From NCBI GenBank assembly GCA_037962975.1, contig CM075676.1, positions 24,299,001 through 24,363,000 on the forward strand: a stretch of DNA of 64,000 nt, written 5' to 3'. Within the stretch, counting starts at the first letter, position 1, and every line of letters starts with the position of its first letter. A program made the translations under genes and the position numbers. Shown here one piece after another: positions 13,579 through 24,258 of this stretch. The DNA comes from Clitoria ternatea. Its lineage: Eukaryota > Streptophyta > Magnoliopsida > Fabales > Fabaceae. The notes below the pieces were generated by a model. It ran no database searches and was not told the DNA's origin. It saw only the letters and a program-made list of their open reading frames with translations.

Positions 13579-14160
13579 CTATACAGAGTAGCCAATAAAG
13601 ATACAAGGATGAGATCTGTGTTCAAGTTTGTAAGTGTTATAGGATCTTAAATGAGGAAAATAAAGGCAACCAAAAGGCTTAAGCATGGTGTAATCTGGTG
13701 TTTTCTTAAAAAGGACTTCATAGGGTGAAACACAGTTGGTGGTTGGTGTCAGTAATCTGTTGATTACAAAAACTGGAGTGGCAAAGGCTTCTTGCGAGAA
13801 TTGTAAAGGCAAATTTGCAGCTGTAAGAAGAGTGAGTCTTGTCTCTGTGATATGTCTGTGCTTCCTACCATTTTGCTGGTGAGTATAAAGGCAACTTAGC
13901 CTGTGTAAGATTCCTAATGTCTCCAAGTGCTTCCTGGAAGCTAAAAACTTTTAACCTTCATCAGTTTGAATAGCTTTAATTTTAGAGTTAAATTGGAGTT
14001 CAACCATTGATTTGAATTGCAAAAATACATTCATAGCTTCAGATTTGTTGGACAAGAAATATAACCAAGTATTTGAGAAGGCATTAGTGAATAGAATATA
14101 ATATCTAAAACCATCATTAGAGTAGTTAGGGGAAGGACCCCAAATATAAGAATATATCAA
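13579..14160 (-). pseudogene. copia integrase remnant
   Basis: Two minus-strand segments (13951-14160 and 13579-13926) carry integrase core features: DIWGPSP-like YIWGPSPNYS, the FLQFKSMVELQFN stretch, IKAIQTDEG, QQNGRKHRH (family form QQNG.VERKHRHI) and the C-terminal PFGCLYFPHLR and CIFIGYS motifs. A frame break lies around 13930-13950. Homology fades below about 13500. Confidence 0.85.
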
Positions 14161-14433
14161 CTGTAATGACTCAGTATAGACAGTGCAAAGTTCAGAAAAT
14201 GGTAATTGATGAGACTTCCCTATACAACAAGCACTGTATATTAGTGGTATTGGAATTAAGAGTAGTAATGTTACTAGTCACACCAGGATGAACCATATGA
14301 AGTTTGTCAAAAACATAAAGGCCCTCTTTAAGTTGTCCTTGAAGAAGTACCTTCTTGGTGTCCTAAGATTTGACAAAACATGCATTAGGGGAAAATTCAA
14401 AGAATACATGGTTATCCTTACAAAATTGAGACA

Positions 14434-14808
14434 CTAATCAGATTCTTGGTAATGTATGGGACATGTAGGAAATTGTTTAATGAGAAGACAAAAGTTAGAA
14501 TTTTGAGTATGAAAATTTGATGTTCCAGCATGTGAAATGTGAAGGGTATTACCATTGCTTACATGAACCCTGTTAGGTCCTATGTATTCAGAGTGTATCA
14601 TTAGATTATTAAAGTCATCTGTGAGGTGATTGGTGGTACTAGTGTTTGGATACCAGGACTCATCCACCAAGTGAGTAGGTTTAGATGATGTTACCATAAT
14701 AGTAAGAGGTTGATCTTGATGATTCATATTATTTGAATTATTTTGAAGAGAGGGTTCAGCAAATTGATCATCAAACCTGTACCAGCAATGATAGGTTGTA
14801 TGGCCCAT
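14434..14808 (-). pseudogene. copia zinc-knuckle and protease remnant
   Basis: The frame starts within the zinc knuckle (GHTTYHCWYRFD) and runs into the aspartic protease region, recognisable by NHLTDDFNNL. The catalytic Asp-Ser-Gly-Ala motif normally just before it is altered to NTSTT, so the protease would be dead. The frame then degrades into the GAG-pre-integrase region. Confidence 0.7.
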
Positions 14809-14811
14809 CTT

Positions 14812-15728
14812 GCCACAAACCTGACATTAAGGTCTTGAACCCTTCCAACAGTGTTGTTGAAGGATCTGTTGCTTTTACCTCTACCTCTGAAGGGATTTCT
14901 ACCTTGGCCCATTCCTCGATTTTGAGGGTGCATGGCCCTCTTAGGTTGAGATTGAGCTATATTAACTCGCAATACAGGAAATTCCCTTTGTTTATGTTTC
15001 TCAAATTGAGCTTCTTGGTGCATCAAGAGGGCTTCAACTTGTGGGACAGTGTAGGATTCACTTCTTGTCAAGCAAGAATTGATGAAACTGTCATATTCCT
15101 CATGTAGAGCATCAAAGATTGTGTCGATGTGTTCTTCTTGAGACAATGGTGACCCAATGGCAGCAAGGATTTCCACAATATGCTTGATCTGGATCAATAG
15201 CTTATTTATTAACCTTATCTTCTTGATTGTTTGTAGTTGTGTCTTTAATTACTTGACTCTGGCCATTGTTTGGGAGGAGATGTAAGTCTTTAGAGTGGCC
15301 CATATCTGCTGTGACCATTCACAGCTAACCATTCTAATTTTAAACCGAGAATTTATGGACTCCAATAGAAAAGATTTAAGGAGGTTATCCTGTTGTTCAT
15401 AATTTTCAAACTCAAGATTCAAATTTCCTAGTTGTACATCTTCTTTGTTGTTGAATATTTTCTGGAATGAGTTCTGGGCAAGAAACAGTTTGAACCCCTT
15501 GATTGTTGCTTCTGCATGTTGTAGCCATGTGAGGAAGTTATCCTCTATTAGCTTTGTAGAGATGAAGGAGGAGAAGGTGTGGGGGGTAAAGGGCGCGAAA
15601 GACATGGCTGAATCTACAGGCGCGATGATACCATGTTGAGCAAGATAAAACACACTGCAGTTGAGATGGGATGTAGAGAAAGAAAGTTGAAATTGTATTC
15701 TGAATAATTCTTCTGTATTCTTGAACAA
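14812..15728 (-). pseudogene. copia gag remnant
   Basis: Two minus-strand open stretches (15249-15728 and 14812-15197) together match the plant copia gag pattern. They include the N-terminal 'NFLTWLQHAEATIKG' type motif, the central 'LLKSFLLESINS' region, the 'IDTIFDALHEEYDSFI' motif and a basic Gly/Arg-rich segment (GQGRNPFRGRGKSNRS). They are separated by a frame break near 15200-15250. A CCHC zinc knuckle (CGKMGHTTYHC) spans about 14770-14825, where the frame shifts again. Not functional. Confidence 0.8.
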
Positions 15729-15842
15729 CTAATGTAAAGAGAAGGAGAGCAATATATAAGCAATCCCAAAAGGTAAACCTATCTTAGTTAGTTATAACAA
15801 AAATAACACACTAACTAACCCCTTTATGTAGGTTCCCTAACA
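15634..15842 (-). repeat. 5' LTR of the copia element
   Basis: On the minus strand the block begins TGTTAGGGAACC and ends GCTCAACA, directly followed by TGGTATCAT, the usual copia primer binding site. Length 209 bp. The boundary is inferred from the TG...CA termini and the adjacent primer site; the partner LTR is missing. Confidence 0.7.
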
Positions 15843-16377
15843 AAAAAGACCCAAAACTTTCAAAAACAATATGTTTGTCTTATTATTTCAATAATTTGTT
15901 CTTGCTACTAGATGAGCTTGATAGAACAAGCAGTAGATATGATGCCCCAAATAGCTCCAATACAAATTAGATCTCTATGTGGTGACTCCATAAAATAAAA
16001 AAAAATAGAAAATGAATAGGTCACGTTTTCACAAGAAACTTCGGAGGAAGCCAAATTATGCATGGTATGAGGAAATATCTTGAAAAAATAGATGATATTG
16101 GAATGATTTCAGTCACAAATTTAAATGTTGACATAATGGTGGTGGTTCTCTACAGTTGTCACGAGGTTGATACAGAATTTTGACACTCAATGTGGAATAT
16201 TTATTCAAAGTATTGAGTTAAGTTATTAGGGTCTATTTGGTGGACAGGATAGAAATGAACATGATAAAATAAAATAAAAATTGATAGGATAAAATAAAAA
16301 TATGATAGAATATGAGCATGAGGACTCTTATCGTATCTAGTGTTTGGTGTACACTAGGATAAAGTATAAAGATATAT

Positions 16378-16493
16378 AGTAATAATATTAGTAGTATATA
16401 ATGAAGATAATAATAATAATAATGATAATAATAATAAAAATAATAACAAGAATAAAAATAATAACAAGAATAAAAATAATAACAAGAATAATG

Positions 16494-16535
<42 letters not shown>

Positions 16536-16536
16536 T
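16378..16536. repeat. TAA/ATA trinucleotide microsatellite
   Basis: Long, partly interrupted run of TAA/AAT units; the last section is uninterrupted. It may be the expanded core of an AT-rich MITE. Confidence 0.9.
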
Positions 16537-17018
16537 ATAGGATATACAACATATAATAGTTTAATGTTGAGATATCTTCGTAAGATTTTTTATTAGCCCA
16601 ACGACAAAGGTTTAACGTGTTGTCCCAGGTGTAGCGATTTCAAGACCGGTCATACTTCCCTTCGATAGATGTAGATGATGTTAGAAATCAATGAGTCATG
16701 AAGTATGGGAAGGACTCCGATAAATATTTATTATTTTATATCATTCATTATACCTATTGTAGGATTTTATTTCTTTTTTCATTCATTGTACCTAGGGTTT
16801 AGGATTTTATTTTATTTCATCCAGGTACATAATATTCATTATATATAGATCATTTTCTTCATTATGTTGTTTATAACATATTAATATTATTTTATTTGTT
16901 TTCATTAATTGGTGAATATTATGCATAAAATTAACTATCTGAGATATATGTGTTTGGTTGGGTAAAATTACAGGTTTTGGAAATCAATAAAACAAAACCT
17001 GCATTAAAGAAAACACTT

Positions 17019-17170
17019 ACGTTTAAACTTAGTTACGACAATAACCGAGTTTAAATGTGCAAACACCGAGTTTAAAGAACACTTGTAAACTCGGTTAGAA
17101 AAACTGAGTTTAAAAGTCCATATCTATTACCATGGCGGGAACAAACTAAATTTAAATATCCAATTTAAAC
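17019..17170. repeat. Cluster of CCGAGTTTAAA-like motifs
   Basis: About seven degenerate copies of a short motif, in both orientations (ACCGAGTTTAAA, AAACTCGGTTAG, ACTGAGTTTAAA and others), within 150 bp. Dense short motifs of this kind are usual in the subterminal regions of CACTA or Mutator transposons. No terminal inverted repeat was identified, so the class is uncertain. Confidence 0.45.
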
Positions 17171-17878
17171 GAGTTTATATCTTATTTCTTATTAGTAACA
17201 ACAATTATATTATTATATCATTTTCTCACATTTATTCAATATTTTTCTTATTTCCTATTCCAATATTTTTTTTATTTTCTATATTTGTCTTCGTCAAATC
17301 ACTTATCACATTCTTTTATTTCCTCTCTCTCTTCAGTTTATTTTCATTTTCTTTTCCTATTTATCTCATCTCCCTCCAAGCGTAAACAGAATCTACTACC
17401 TCACAGTTTTAATATAAAATATCTCAAGTGATCAAAATCAATGATTCATGAGGGCACGTGTGAGAGAGACTGCGGCAAAGATCTGCAAACTAAAATTCAT
17501 TTTAGGAAAAAGATAATTAATACACTAGTTAAGGAAATAGAAAGTTTTTATTTAAAAAATATAATTAAAACTCATTATTTGATTTTTAAATAATTTTTAA
17601 TAATAAATTTTTATTTTTATTTCCTTAAACAAACTATACAGAATTATATAAACAAGTTTTGGAAAGTAGGAAGAAAGATCTAAATGGACAACATCCCCAG
17701 GAATAGTAGTTAACTTAATTAAACATGAAGACAGATGAAAATCTCATGTGATGTTACATGAGCGAATTCACAATACACATGGAACAACCTGACCCAAATT
17801 GAATAACAAGAAATTGACATGACAAATTCACAATAACTGACACATAAAAAAGCATGACATGATGATGATGAAGAAGAA

Positions 17879-18409
17879 CTAATAGGGTTTCTCCCCAACG
17901 TAATTCCCAGGGGGGTCATAGAAACAAATGGTCAAGCTAGCTTGATCTTGAACACACGTGGCCTGAGCACAACCAAGCTGAAGGGAGCTTCTCCAGACAA
18001 CCTGCGTGTAAACGCCGCACTTATGGTTTGGGGCGCAGGAGTTGTCGGTGTGGTTGTAGAACGGCTTCTCCTTGACCCAGTGGTCGACCACCATGCGCGG
18101 GGTAACGAGCGTGCCACGTGCCCAAAGCTGATTGGCCCCAAACTTTCCGGCGGTTAGGTTCGCGAACTGGCACCCCATTTTGTCCCTCTGGAGGCGGACA
18201 TATTTGCTGCTGATGCTCGCCACTTGCTCGCTCCATTTCATCGGTTCAACTCCCACTGCTGCTCTTGCTCCGTTGTGCGCTTCCAGGAACTCCCTCGCCG
18301 CTGCCGGTAATGCCACTGCCGGTGGTGTTGCCTCCGCTGCTCCCGCCGTCACGTGGATGCTGCCCACAGCTGCCACTGCCACCAAGACAAGTAATGCGCA
18401 TTGGACCAT
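17879..18409 (-). CDS. STS14-like secreted CAP-domain protein (PR-1 superfamily), 176 aa
   Basis: Intronless 176-codon frame, the usual length of plant PR-1-type proteins. Residues 1 to about 23 form a hydrophobic signal peptide, so secretion to the cell wall is expected. The CAP domain covers about residues 36-176: AHNGARAAVGVEPMKWS near 44, GANQLW near 91, CGVYTQVVWR at 131-140, and the C-terminal ICFYDPPGNYVGEKPY. Six mature cysteines (80, 125, 131, 147, 152, 162) fit three disulphides. N-glycosylation sequons are at Asn84 and Asn119. Two of the four classical CAP cavity residues are replaced: the Glu of GEN is Ala (GAN) and the His of GHYTQ is Val (GVYTQ). These substitutions, and the AAAREFLEAHN start, fit the pistil-associated STS14 subgroup better than defence PR-1. 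Function of that subgroup is not established. The coding region is much more GC-rich than its flanks. Confidence 0.93.
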   Translation of the reverse strand: MVQCALLVLVAVAAVGSIHVTAGAAEATPPAVALPAAAREFLEAHNGARAAVGVEPMKWSEQVASISSKYVRLQRDKMGCQFANLTAGKFGANQLWARGTLVTPRMVVDHWVKEKPFYNHTDNSCAPNHKCGVYTQVVWRSSLQLGCAQATCVQDQASLTICFYDPPGNYVGEKPY

Positions 18410-18477
18410 TTTCTCTTTTTTTGGTTTTTGGTCTCGTCGACTGCTGTATTGGGCTTCGTGTGCAAATGTAATGTGTA

Positions 18478-18485
18478 TATTTATA
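18478..18485 (-). promoter_or_regulatory. TATA box of the STS14-like gene
   Basis: Minus-strand TATAAATA lies 69 bp before the ATG. This is the expected spacing for a short plant 5' leader of about 35-45 nt. Confidence 0.65.
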
Positions 18486-18499
18486 CTGGGGAAAGGGAA

Positions 18500-20560
18500 A
18501 TGTTCAAAAATTGAAGAGAGAGACGAGGGGAAAATTTTGCATGGAATTAGTTAAAAGAGATAGTCCTATTAACAAATGCCTTAAAACATTGTTTTAAAAA
18601 ATAATAATAGAAATTTTATATTAAATTTGTGTAGGAATTTTGAATCACCTAATCAACACAAAGTGAGCATTACTTTACATTTATAATTCCTTAACCAGCG
18701 CCTTTTGGCACAATTATTTAGCATTTTCTAAAAGAGAATGATAAGAAGAAATAGAAAGAAAATAAAAAAGAAAAACAAAGATGATAAGTGATTTGAGAGA
18801 GAATATAGATCATGGGATGTTTATGCATAAACCCATTCTTTGATAAAATATTAATACTCACTTTACATGCATTAGTTTTTAAACAATTTCAAATTCTTAA
18901 AACAAATTTTAATATAATATCGACAAAAATTTCAGATAACATGTTCAGCAGAATTTAAATAAAATGATGATTTCATACATACTTCGTTTCATGTTAGCTT
19001 ATAATAAAGTGTAATTATAAACACGAAAAAGAAGCATATATGAAATTATCCCTTTGTTAGACAATTCTCTTCAACACATATTATATATATATTATTCGGA
19101 TTCAAGTCATATAAAATTATTACCTATAGTAAAAAATTTTCTATCAAGATATAATGATACCGAGACTTAAACATGAAATCATAAATTTAGTTAGAACAAT
19201 ACTCTACCAACTGTTTTATTTATTTGGTGGTTCAATACATTGTTTGGTAGCATTTAGTCACACAAGAATAAAAATTTATTTAAAAAATTATTGTCATTCC
19301 TTTTTAGAGTTATATATATAATGAATTTATGAAAATATTTTTTAATATGAATAAGAAGTTCGGTTCTCTTTTTTTATTCATGAGAGTAATTTTGAAAATG
19401 TAATAAAAATAATTAATGAATTTAGTATATTTAAGAAGAATAATGGAATTATATATAATATGGAAGAGTATATATAACTAACACTTTTGGTGGTGCCAAA
19501 ATGGCCCATTTATGAGGTTCAAATTCAATGTAACGAGAGCCTCGCCAAACCCCAACGCATAAAATTCATCCATTACATACCAGAAACAATTACTCGAACT
19601 GGCTAGTCGAACATGTTTAACTTCAACACAATAAGTAAACTTACCCATTTGTAATACTAGTATGTTTTAAAGGGTCTTGTTAATCCTTGACCAGAAAAAA
19701 AAAAAAGGGTCTTGTTAATGAGTTTTTTTTTTAAAGCATTAACAGCAAATTAAAAATAATTATAAAAATAGTATATTGTACAACAAAAATATAAGAAATT
19801 AAAAGGTGAAATTTTTTATTGAATACTATATTCAATTTTCCTTAGAAATCATAAGTAGATTACATTAAGTTTGTTTAGTGTACAAAAGTAAGTTTCAAAT
19901 TGAGTGTTAGAATTTCAATTTTAATATTTAAATTTTTTAAAATTAAAATTACAATTCTATTATTCAATTTCATATAATTAAAATATAACTAAAATTAATT
20001 ATTTTTAATTCTTAAAAAATCTTTTTTATTTCTTACCCGCAAAATAACAAATGTAGTCAACTAATGCTGGTTACTACATTAATGATAATTTTATAAAAGA
20101 AATTCATTTATGTTTCGCAATTCAATATAGTATGACCAGAATTTATGCGTCTCGTGCGTTGTATCGGTTTAACAAGTAACATATTTTACTTTATTTATTA
20201 TTCAAACTAATTTTATTAATAATTTTAAATTTATATTAGTAAATTACCATGACATATTAGAACAAATATATAATAAATTACTTATTTTTATATTAATATA
20301 GTTATGGAAATGATTTATTAATAAAATTATGATATTCAATGAATATATCATATTTTATTAAGATATAAATTAAAATATTAGTTATTTTGTTAACTTATAA
20401 ACGAAAATATAAGAATTGTTTTATATCTTCTCAATATATTGGGAAATTTAATATCAAAACATGATAAAATTAATATTAATTAAATATTTGAAGGATAAAA
20501 ATAAAATATTAAAGCTTAATATATAGTTTTTAAATTGTATCCTTTGAGTTTATGATACTC
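18500..20560. other. AT-rich intergenic DNA upstream of the STS14-like gene
   Basis: No gene or transposon domain recognised. A 15-bp direct repeat (AAGGGTCTTGTTAAT) occurs twice within 50 bp near 19670-19725, separated by a poly(A) run, probably a small local duplication. Confidence 0.5.
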
Positions 20561-21043
20561 ACCGTAATTTTTACGGCGTCCCGTCTAAATTCCCAAAATT
20601 AATTCCTAAGGTATATTAAAAATTAGGGAGAATTTTTCACGTTGAACAAAATAATTCTAACAAATTAACTCTAAGAACCTAAGCGACATGCGGCTCAACA
20701 ATACACAGCGGAAACATAACCTACAAGCCTTAACAAGCTTAAAAATAGACCTATTCAAGCTACATGTCCCTAACGGTGTATCATTCCCTTCCTATATATA
20801 AAGATATGGGTTAGGAACCAAGGAATACCAACCTTAGGGCATTACCTGCATAACACAACTATACTTCAATTTATAATCATTCAAGTTTAAGCAGTTATTG
20901 GACATAGGGAGGATTAAATCCTCAACATAATATCATGGCAAGACAAAACTAAACCTCTAGTGAGGTATCAACTACCTATCCACTAACAGTCACATAAATA
21001 TATTCCACATATCATCATAAATGCTAACAATATGGCACCAACC

Positions 21044-21050
21044 CTTCTCT

Positions 21051-21143
<93 letters not shown>

Positions 21144-21168
21144 ACACACATATATATATATATATATA
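21044..21168. repeat. Compound microsatellite (CT)n(CA)n(TA)n
   Basis: Contiguous CT, then CA (with TACA interruptions), then TA dinucleotide runs. All open frames across it are artefacts of the repeat. Confidence 0.95.
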
Positions 21169-21453
21169 CCATCTTAGGCTAATTGAAGGGTCATACAAAA
21201 ACTTAATGTATAAATCAAAACTCAACTTTTGGCATCACATCCATATGTTTACCAAATTAAGTCAATCAAAGAGCTATAACACAAAATTTAAACATCAACA
21301 AACCCATGATGATTATACATTCACGTTAAACAACACAACAAAATGATTAATTACAAATCTTTCACTTTGGCATTGCATTTTTCCAGCTCTGAGCTCACCA
21401 AGCAATATTGTTACCTTGAAAACTCACTAAAATGAAAGTTGAAGGATGAGTAT

Positions 21454-21539
21454 TGTAACATCCTTGATGTTTTAATGAAAATTATGAAATGGGAAATGTA
21501 ACATCCCTGATGTTTTAATGAAAATTATGAAATGGGAAA
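21454..21539 (+). repeat. 43-bp tandem duplication at the LTR terminus
   Basis: Two adjacent 43-bp units both begin TGTAACATCC and differ at one base seen by eye. The TSD sits against the first unit, so the outer copy is the functional end. Confidence 0.9.
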
Positions 21540-23788
21540 TGTTAGTGAATGTTTAGAAATTCTATTTAGTATTTATTCTGTCTGAGCCGGTGTCGAGATC
21601 GGTCTCAGAAGCGCGGACAGGCAGAGCCGAAGATCGGATGAGTAATGAAGAGCGGGCAGGGCTAGGCGGTCTGGTCCAACCGTTGTGAGGAGAGCGCCTC
21701 ACACGGTGTCATAGCCCGGATCAACCTCATACTAACTGAAACAACGGGTGTGTGTGACAAAGAGACGAGAGCGGATGATATACCCGACCTCTCAGGTTGT
21801 AGCTCGGATTTCCGAGGTATGAACATTAAGTTAGGACGGCGGGGCCGATATTTATATTGGGCCTATACTCTTGCGAATTATTAGCGGATTGTGACTACTT
21901 AGACGTTGAGGGGATAAACACGTGTAATTGATTTGATAACTATGCAATAGTTTAAAATAGTGAAATTGATTAAATTTAGTAAGAATACAAATAAAATAAA
22001 GGAAAAGACGATCTTGCCCATGAGCCATATATATATAAGAAGATTCCCTTCCTTTCCTCTTCATTTTTACAAGTTACCTTGCTGTTGGTCTATTCCTCCT
22101 CTTTCGTTTTTCTCTTCTCTCTTAACGCTGATTTGCATGCACTGGAGAGGGACTTCATTTGTGTCTACACTTCAATTTAACCCCATTCCTGTGATCGAGG
22201 CTTCAAGGTGAGTCTACTGATCCGTTCTGATTATGATCCCCTTATTCCTTTTATTCTTTAGCTGTTAAGGGCCATGCATGGCTATATTCGTGGCTGTTCT
22301 CCACTCCTCTGGTGAGCATGAGTCCAGATGTTATCCATGAACTAAGGGCGTTGAGGTGATGAGCTATACTTTATGATTCGTAGGTAGTAGGCTAAGCAAT
22401 GGAAGACTGAGTGAAGGAGTTGAGACTGCAGAACCGGTGCTCAGAGAAAGAAATCGGCATAGAGAGCAGATCATCGAAGCGTGGAACCAAAGTAAGGGGG
22501 TGTTCGGGTTATAATTAATTAGAATAGGACTCACTTCTTATTCAGGTCTTTGAGGTAACGTAAACAGACTAAGAAAAATGTTGTTAAACGTAATTGTGTG
22601 TTTATGCTGTGCATGTGTGACTGAGTTTATTAATTTGTGGATGGTCGGATGTGGATGAGTTTATCATGTATGATCTTGTGAATCTAATGTGAAATGATCA
22701 GTGTTACGTGATGTCGGGTTAGCAAGCAGGCTACCCGAGTGATGAGAAATTGATATTATGGTGAGAAAGGTAAACTGTTGAATGATTATGTGGTATGGGA
22801 TGGCCGACGGTATATGATAGCCCCTCATTTCCGGCTCCCGTGGTTTTTGTGCCCAGTTGAGCTACCCAGTGGTCAAGTAGGACCCAGTGGTCGAGGTGGA
22901 GAGTCAAGCAGGACTCGGTGAACCAAGCAGGGTTCACGGGGTGTCAAGTAGGACCCCCAGCTGAAGGCCAATCCTTTAGTATCCGGATACTAGGAGTCAG
23001 ATTATATGAGAGTCAGTTATGATCATGATGCATGTAACGAATGTGATGTATGTAATGAATGTAATGAACGTGGGGAATGTGATGGAATTGCGTAGTTGGT
23101 TTAATACAGTCACTGCATGAAATACTCCATGTTTTCGTATGTATATTTACGGGTGATGCTTGATGTGTATGTATCAATGTGCATGTATAGTGTTAAATTC
23201 CGTTCTATATTAATTATTATGCCAAACACTCACCCTTGCATATTTTTTTTAGTAACCAGAGACAGGGAGGGGGATGGAGCCATGGAGCCGCGCCAAGGGG
23301 GAGAACGGTGCCAGGGTCCAAATGAATTTGAGTGACTCTTTATAGAGTCTTATGTGTGTATAAAAACTTTGTATTAAAATTATTAGTTGTGTTTAATACA
23401 GACCGGATCGAATGAAAAATATATTTCAAAAATATATTACTGATATGTGCATATGTTTTCATGGTAGCTATGGTAACTCCTTGGGTTCACAAGACCATTT
23501 GTTAGAGCGAAGTTTTGGGAGTCCGGTCGTATGTTTTGTATAATCCGATGTGCGAAAGGTGTTCGTTCAACGAATAGCACCTCGTCTAAGTGAGAGTCCG
23601 GAATCTCGCTTAGACGAGTAGGGGCCTCGCTCAAGCGAGACGCCCTGATTTCCCTTTCTCTCATCCGTTGTGTTCAAATTAAATTGTTTTTCCCTAAATA
23701 TCGATTAATTTTCAAGATAAGGGAGAATTTATCGTAGAGGGTAATTGTTTAAATAAAAATAAATGTAAAAATAACCTAGGATGTTACA
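21454..23788 (+). mobile_element. Nested 2.3-kb solo LTR with 5-bp TSD (copy B)
   Basis: The block begins TGTAACATCC, ends GGATGTTACA, and is flanked by AGTAT on both sides (21449-21453 and 23789-23793), so it inserted as a unit with a 5-bp TSD. It holds no gag or pol. Features inside: a 43-bp tandem duplication of the very first bases (second copy at 21497); a TATA-like run at 22028-22040 followed by a CT-rich leader; a consensus splice donor AAGGTGAGT at about 22206; a GC-richer repeat block (22800-22960); and paired palindromic motifs near the end (23580-23650). The length and termini recall the oversized LTRs of Tat/Ogre-like Ty3/gypsy elements, which is inference. Confidence 0.8.
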
Positions 23789-24074
23789 AGTATCACTCAA
23801 AATAGTAAATAAAAATTTTAAAGATATAAATTACCCATTGGGTTATATATTTTAAGATGCCATAATCATAACACAATGACCTAGAAATTATAAAAACTAA
23901 ATATCAATCATTGATTAACTTTCAATATCAAACATCACTAGGTACCTCTCATTCTTCCAATACCTATACATATATCAAATATTATTCTCTCGATGCAAAT
24001 GATCGAATGTCACAAACTTTCAAAATCATATCTTTTCAAATGCAAAAAAGCATGCAATGTGGACCTAACCTCAT

Positions 24075-24258
24075 CAACGGCAAATCTGAGTGCCAAAATA
24101 GATAATCCACACAACAAATCTGAGTGTTATAAATTGGTGGATATCCTAGTAACCACACAACAAATCTAAGTGTTATAATCGGTGGTACCCTGGGAATCGC
24201 ACAACAAATCTGAGTGTTATTATCAGCGGACCCGTATAGCAAATCAAAGTGCTATAGT
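24075..24258 (-). repeat. Degenerate tandem array, unit about 46 bp
   Basis: Four imperfect units share CAACAAATCTGAGTGTTATAA followed by a GGTGGATATCCTAG-type segment. The same array occurs in the opposite orientation at about 35200-35430, inside the related LTR. Confidence 0.75.

Larger units (their letters stand above)
13480..15842 (-). mobile_element. Decayed Ty1/copia retrotransposon, 3' half missing
   Basis: Read on the minus strand: a short 5' LTR (15634-15842), a tRNA-Met-type primer site beginning TGGTATCA at about 15633, gag, zinc knuckle, protease region, and integrase core and C-terminal parts down to about 13500. Reverse transcriptase and RNase H are absent and no second LTR was found, so the 3' half is deleted. 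Reading frames are broken by stops and shifts. Confidence 0.88.
15850..17650. other. Intergenic DNA with TAA microsatellite and repeat cluster
   Basis: No gene recognised. It holds a MITE-like stretch beginning near 16230 (GGGTCTATTTGGTGGACAGG), a long TAA/ATA-rich run (about 16378-16536) and a cluster of CCGAGTTTAAA-like motifs (17020-17170). The rest is AT-rich. Confidence 0.5.

Noticed and set aside
14733..15107. Plus-strand frame of 124 codons
   Set aside because: Lies antisense to the copia gag and zinc-knuckle remnant; open by chance.
17942..18554. Several frames on both strands overlapping the STS14-like gene
   Set aside because: GC-rich coding DNA produces long shadow frames; only the CAP frame has domain features and a signal peptide.
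20983..21346. Frames rich in CVCVCV, ERERER or THTHTH
   Set aside because: Translations of the CT/CA/TA microsatellite.
24075..24258. Regularly spaced repeats considered as a CRISPR-like array
   Set aside because: Plant nuclear context, degenerate units without unique spacers, and a matching array in another LTR copy; it is LTR-internal tandem repetition.
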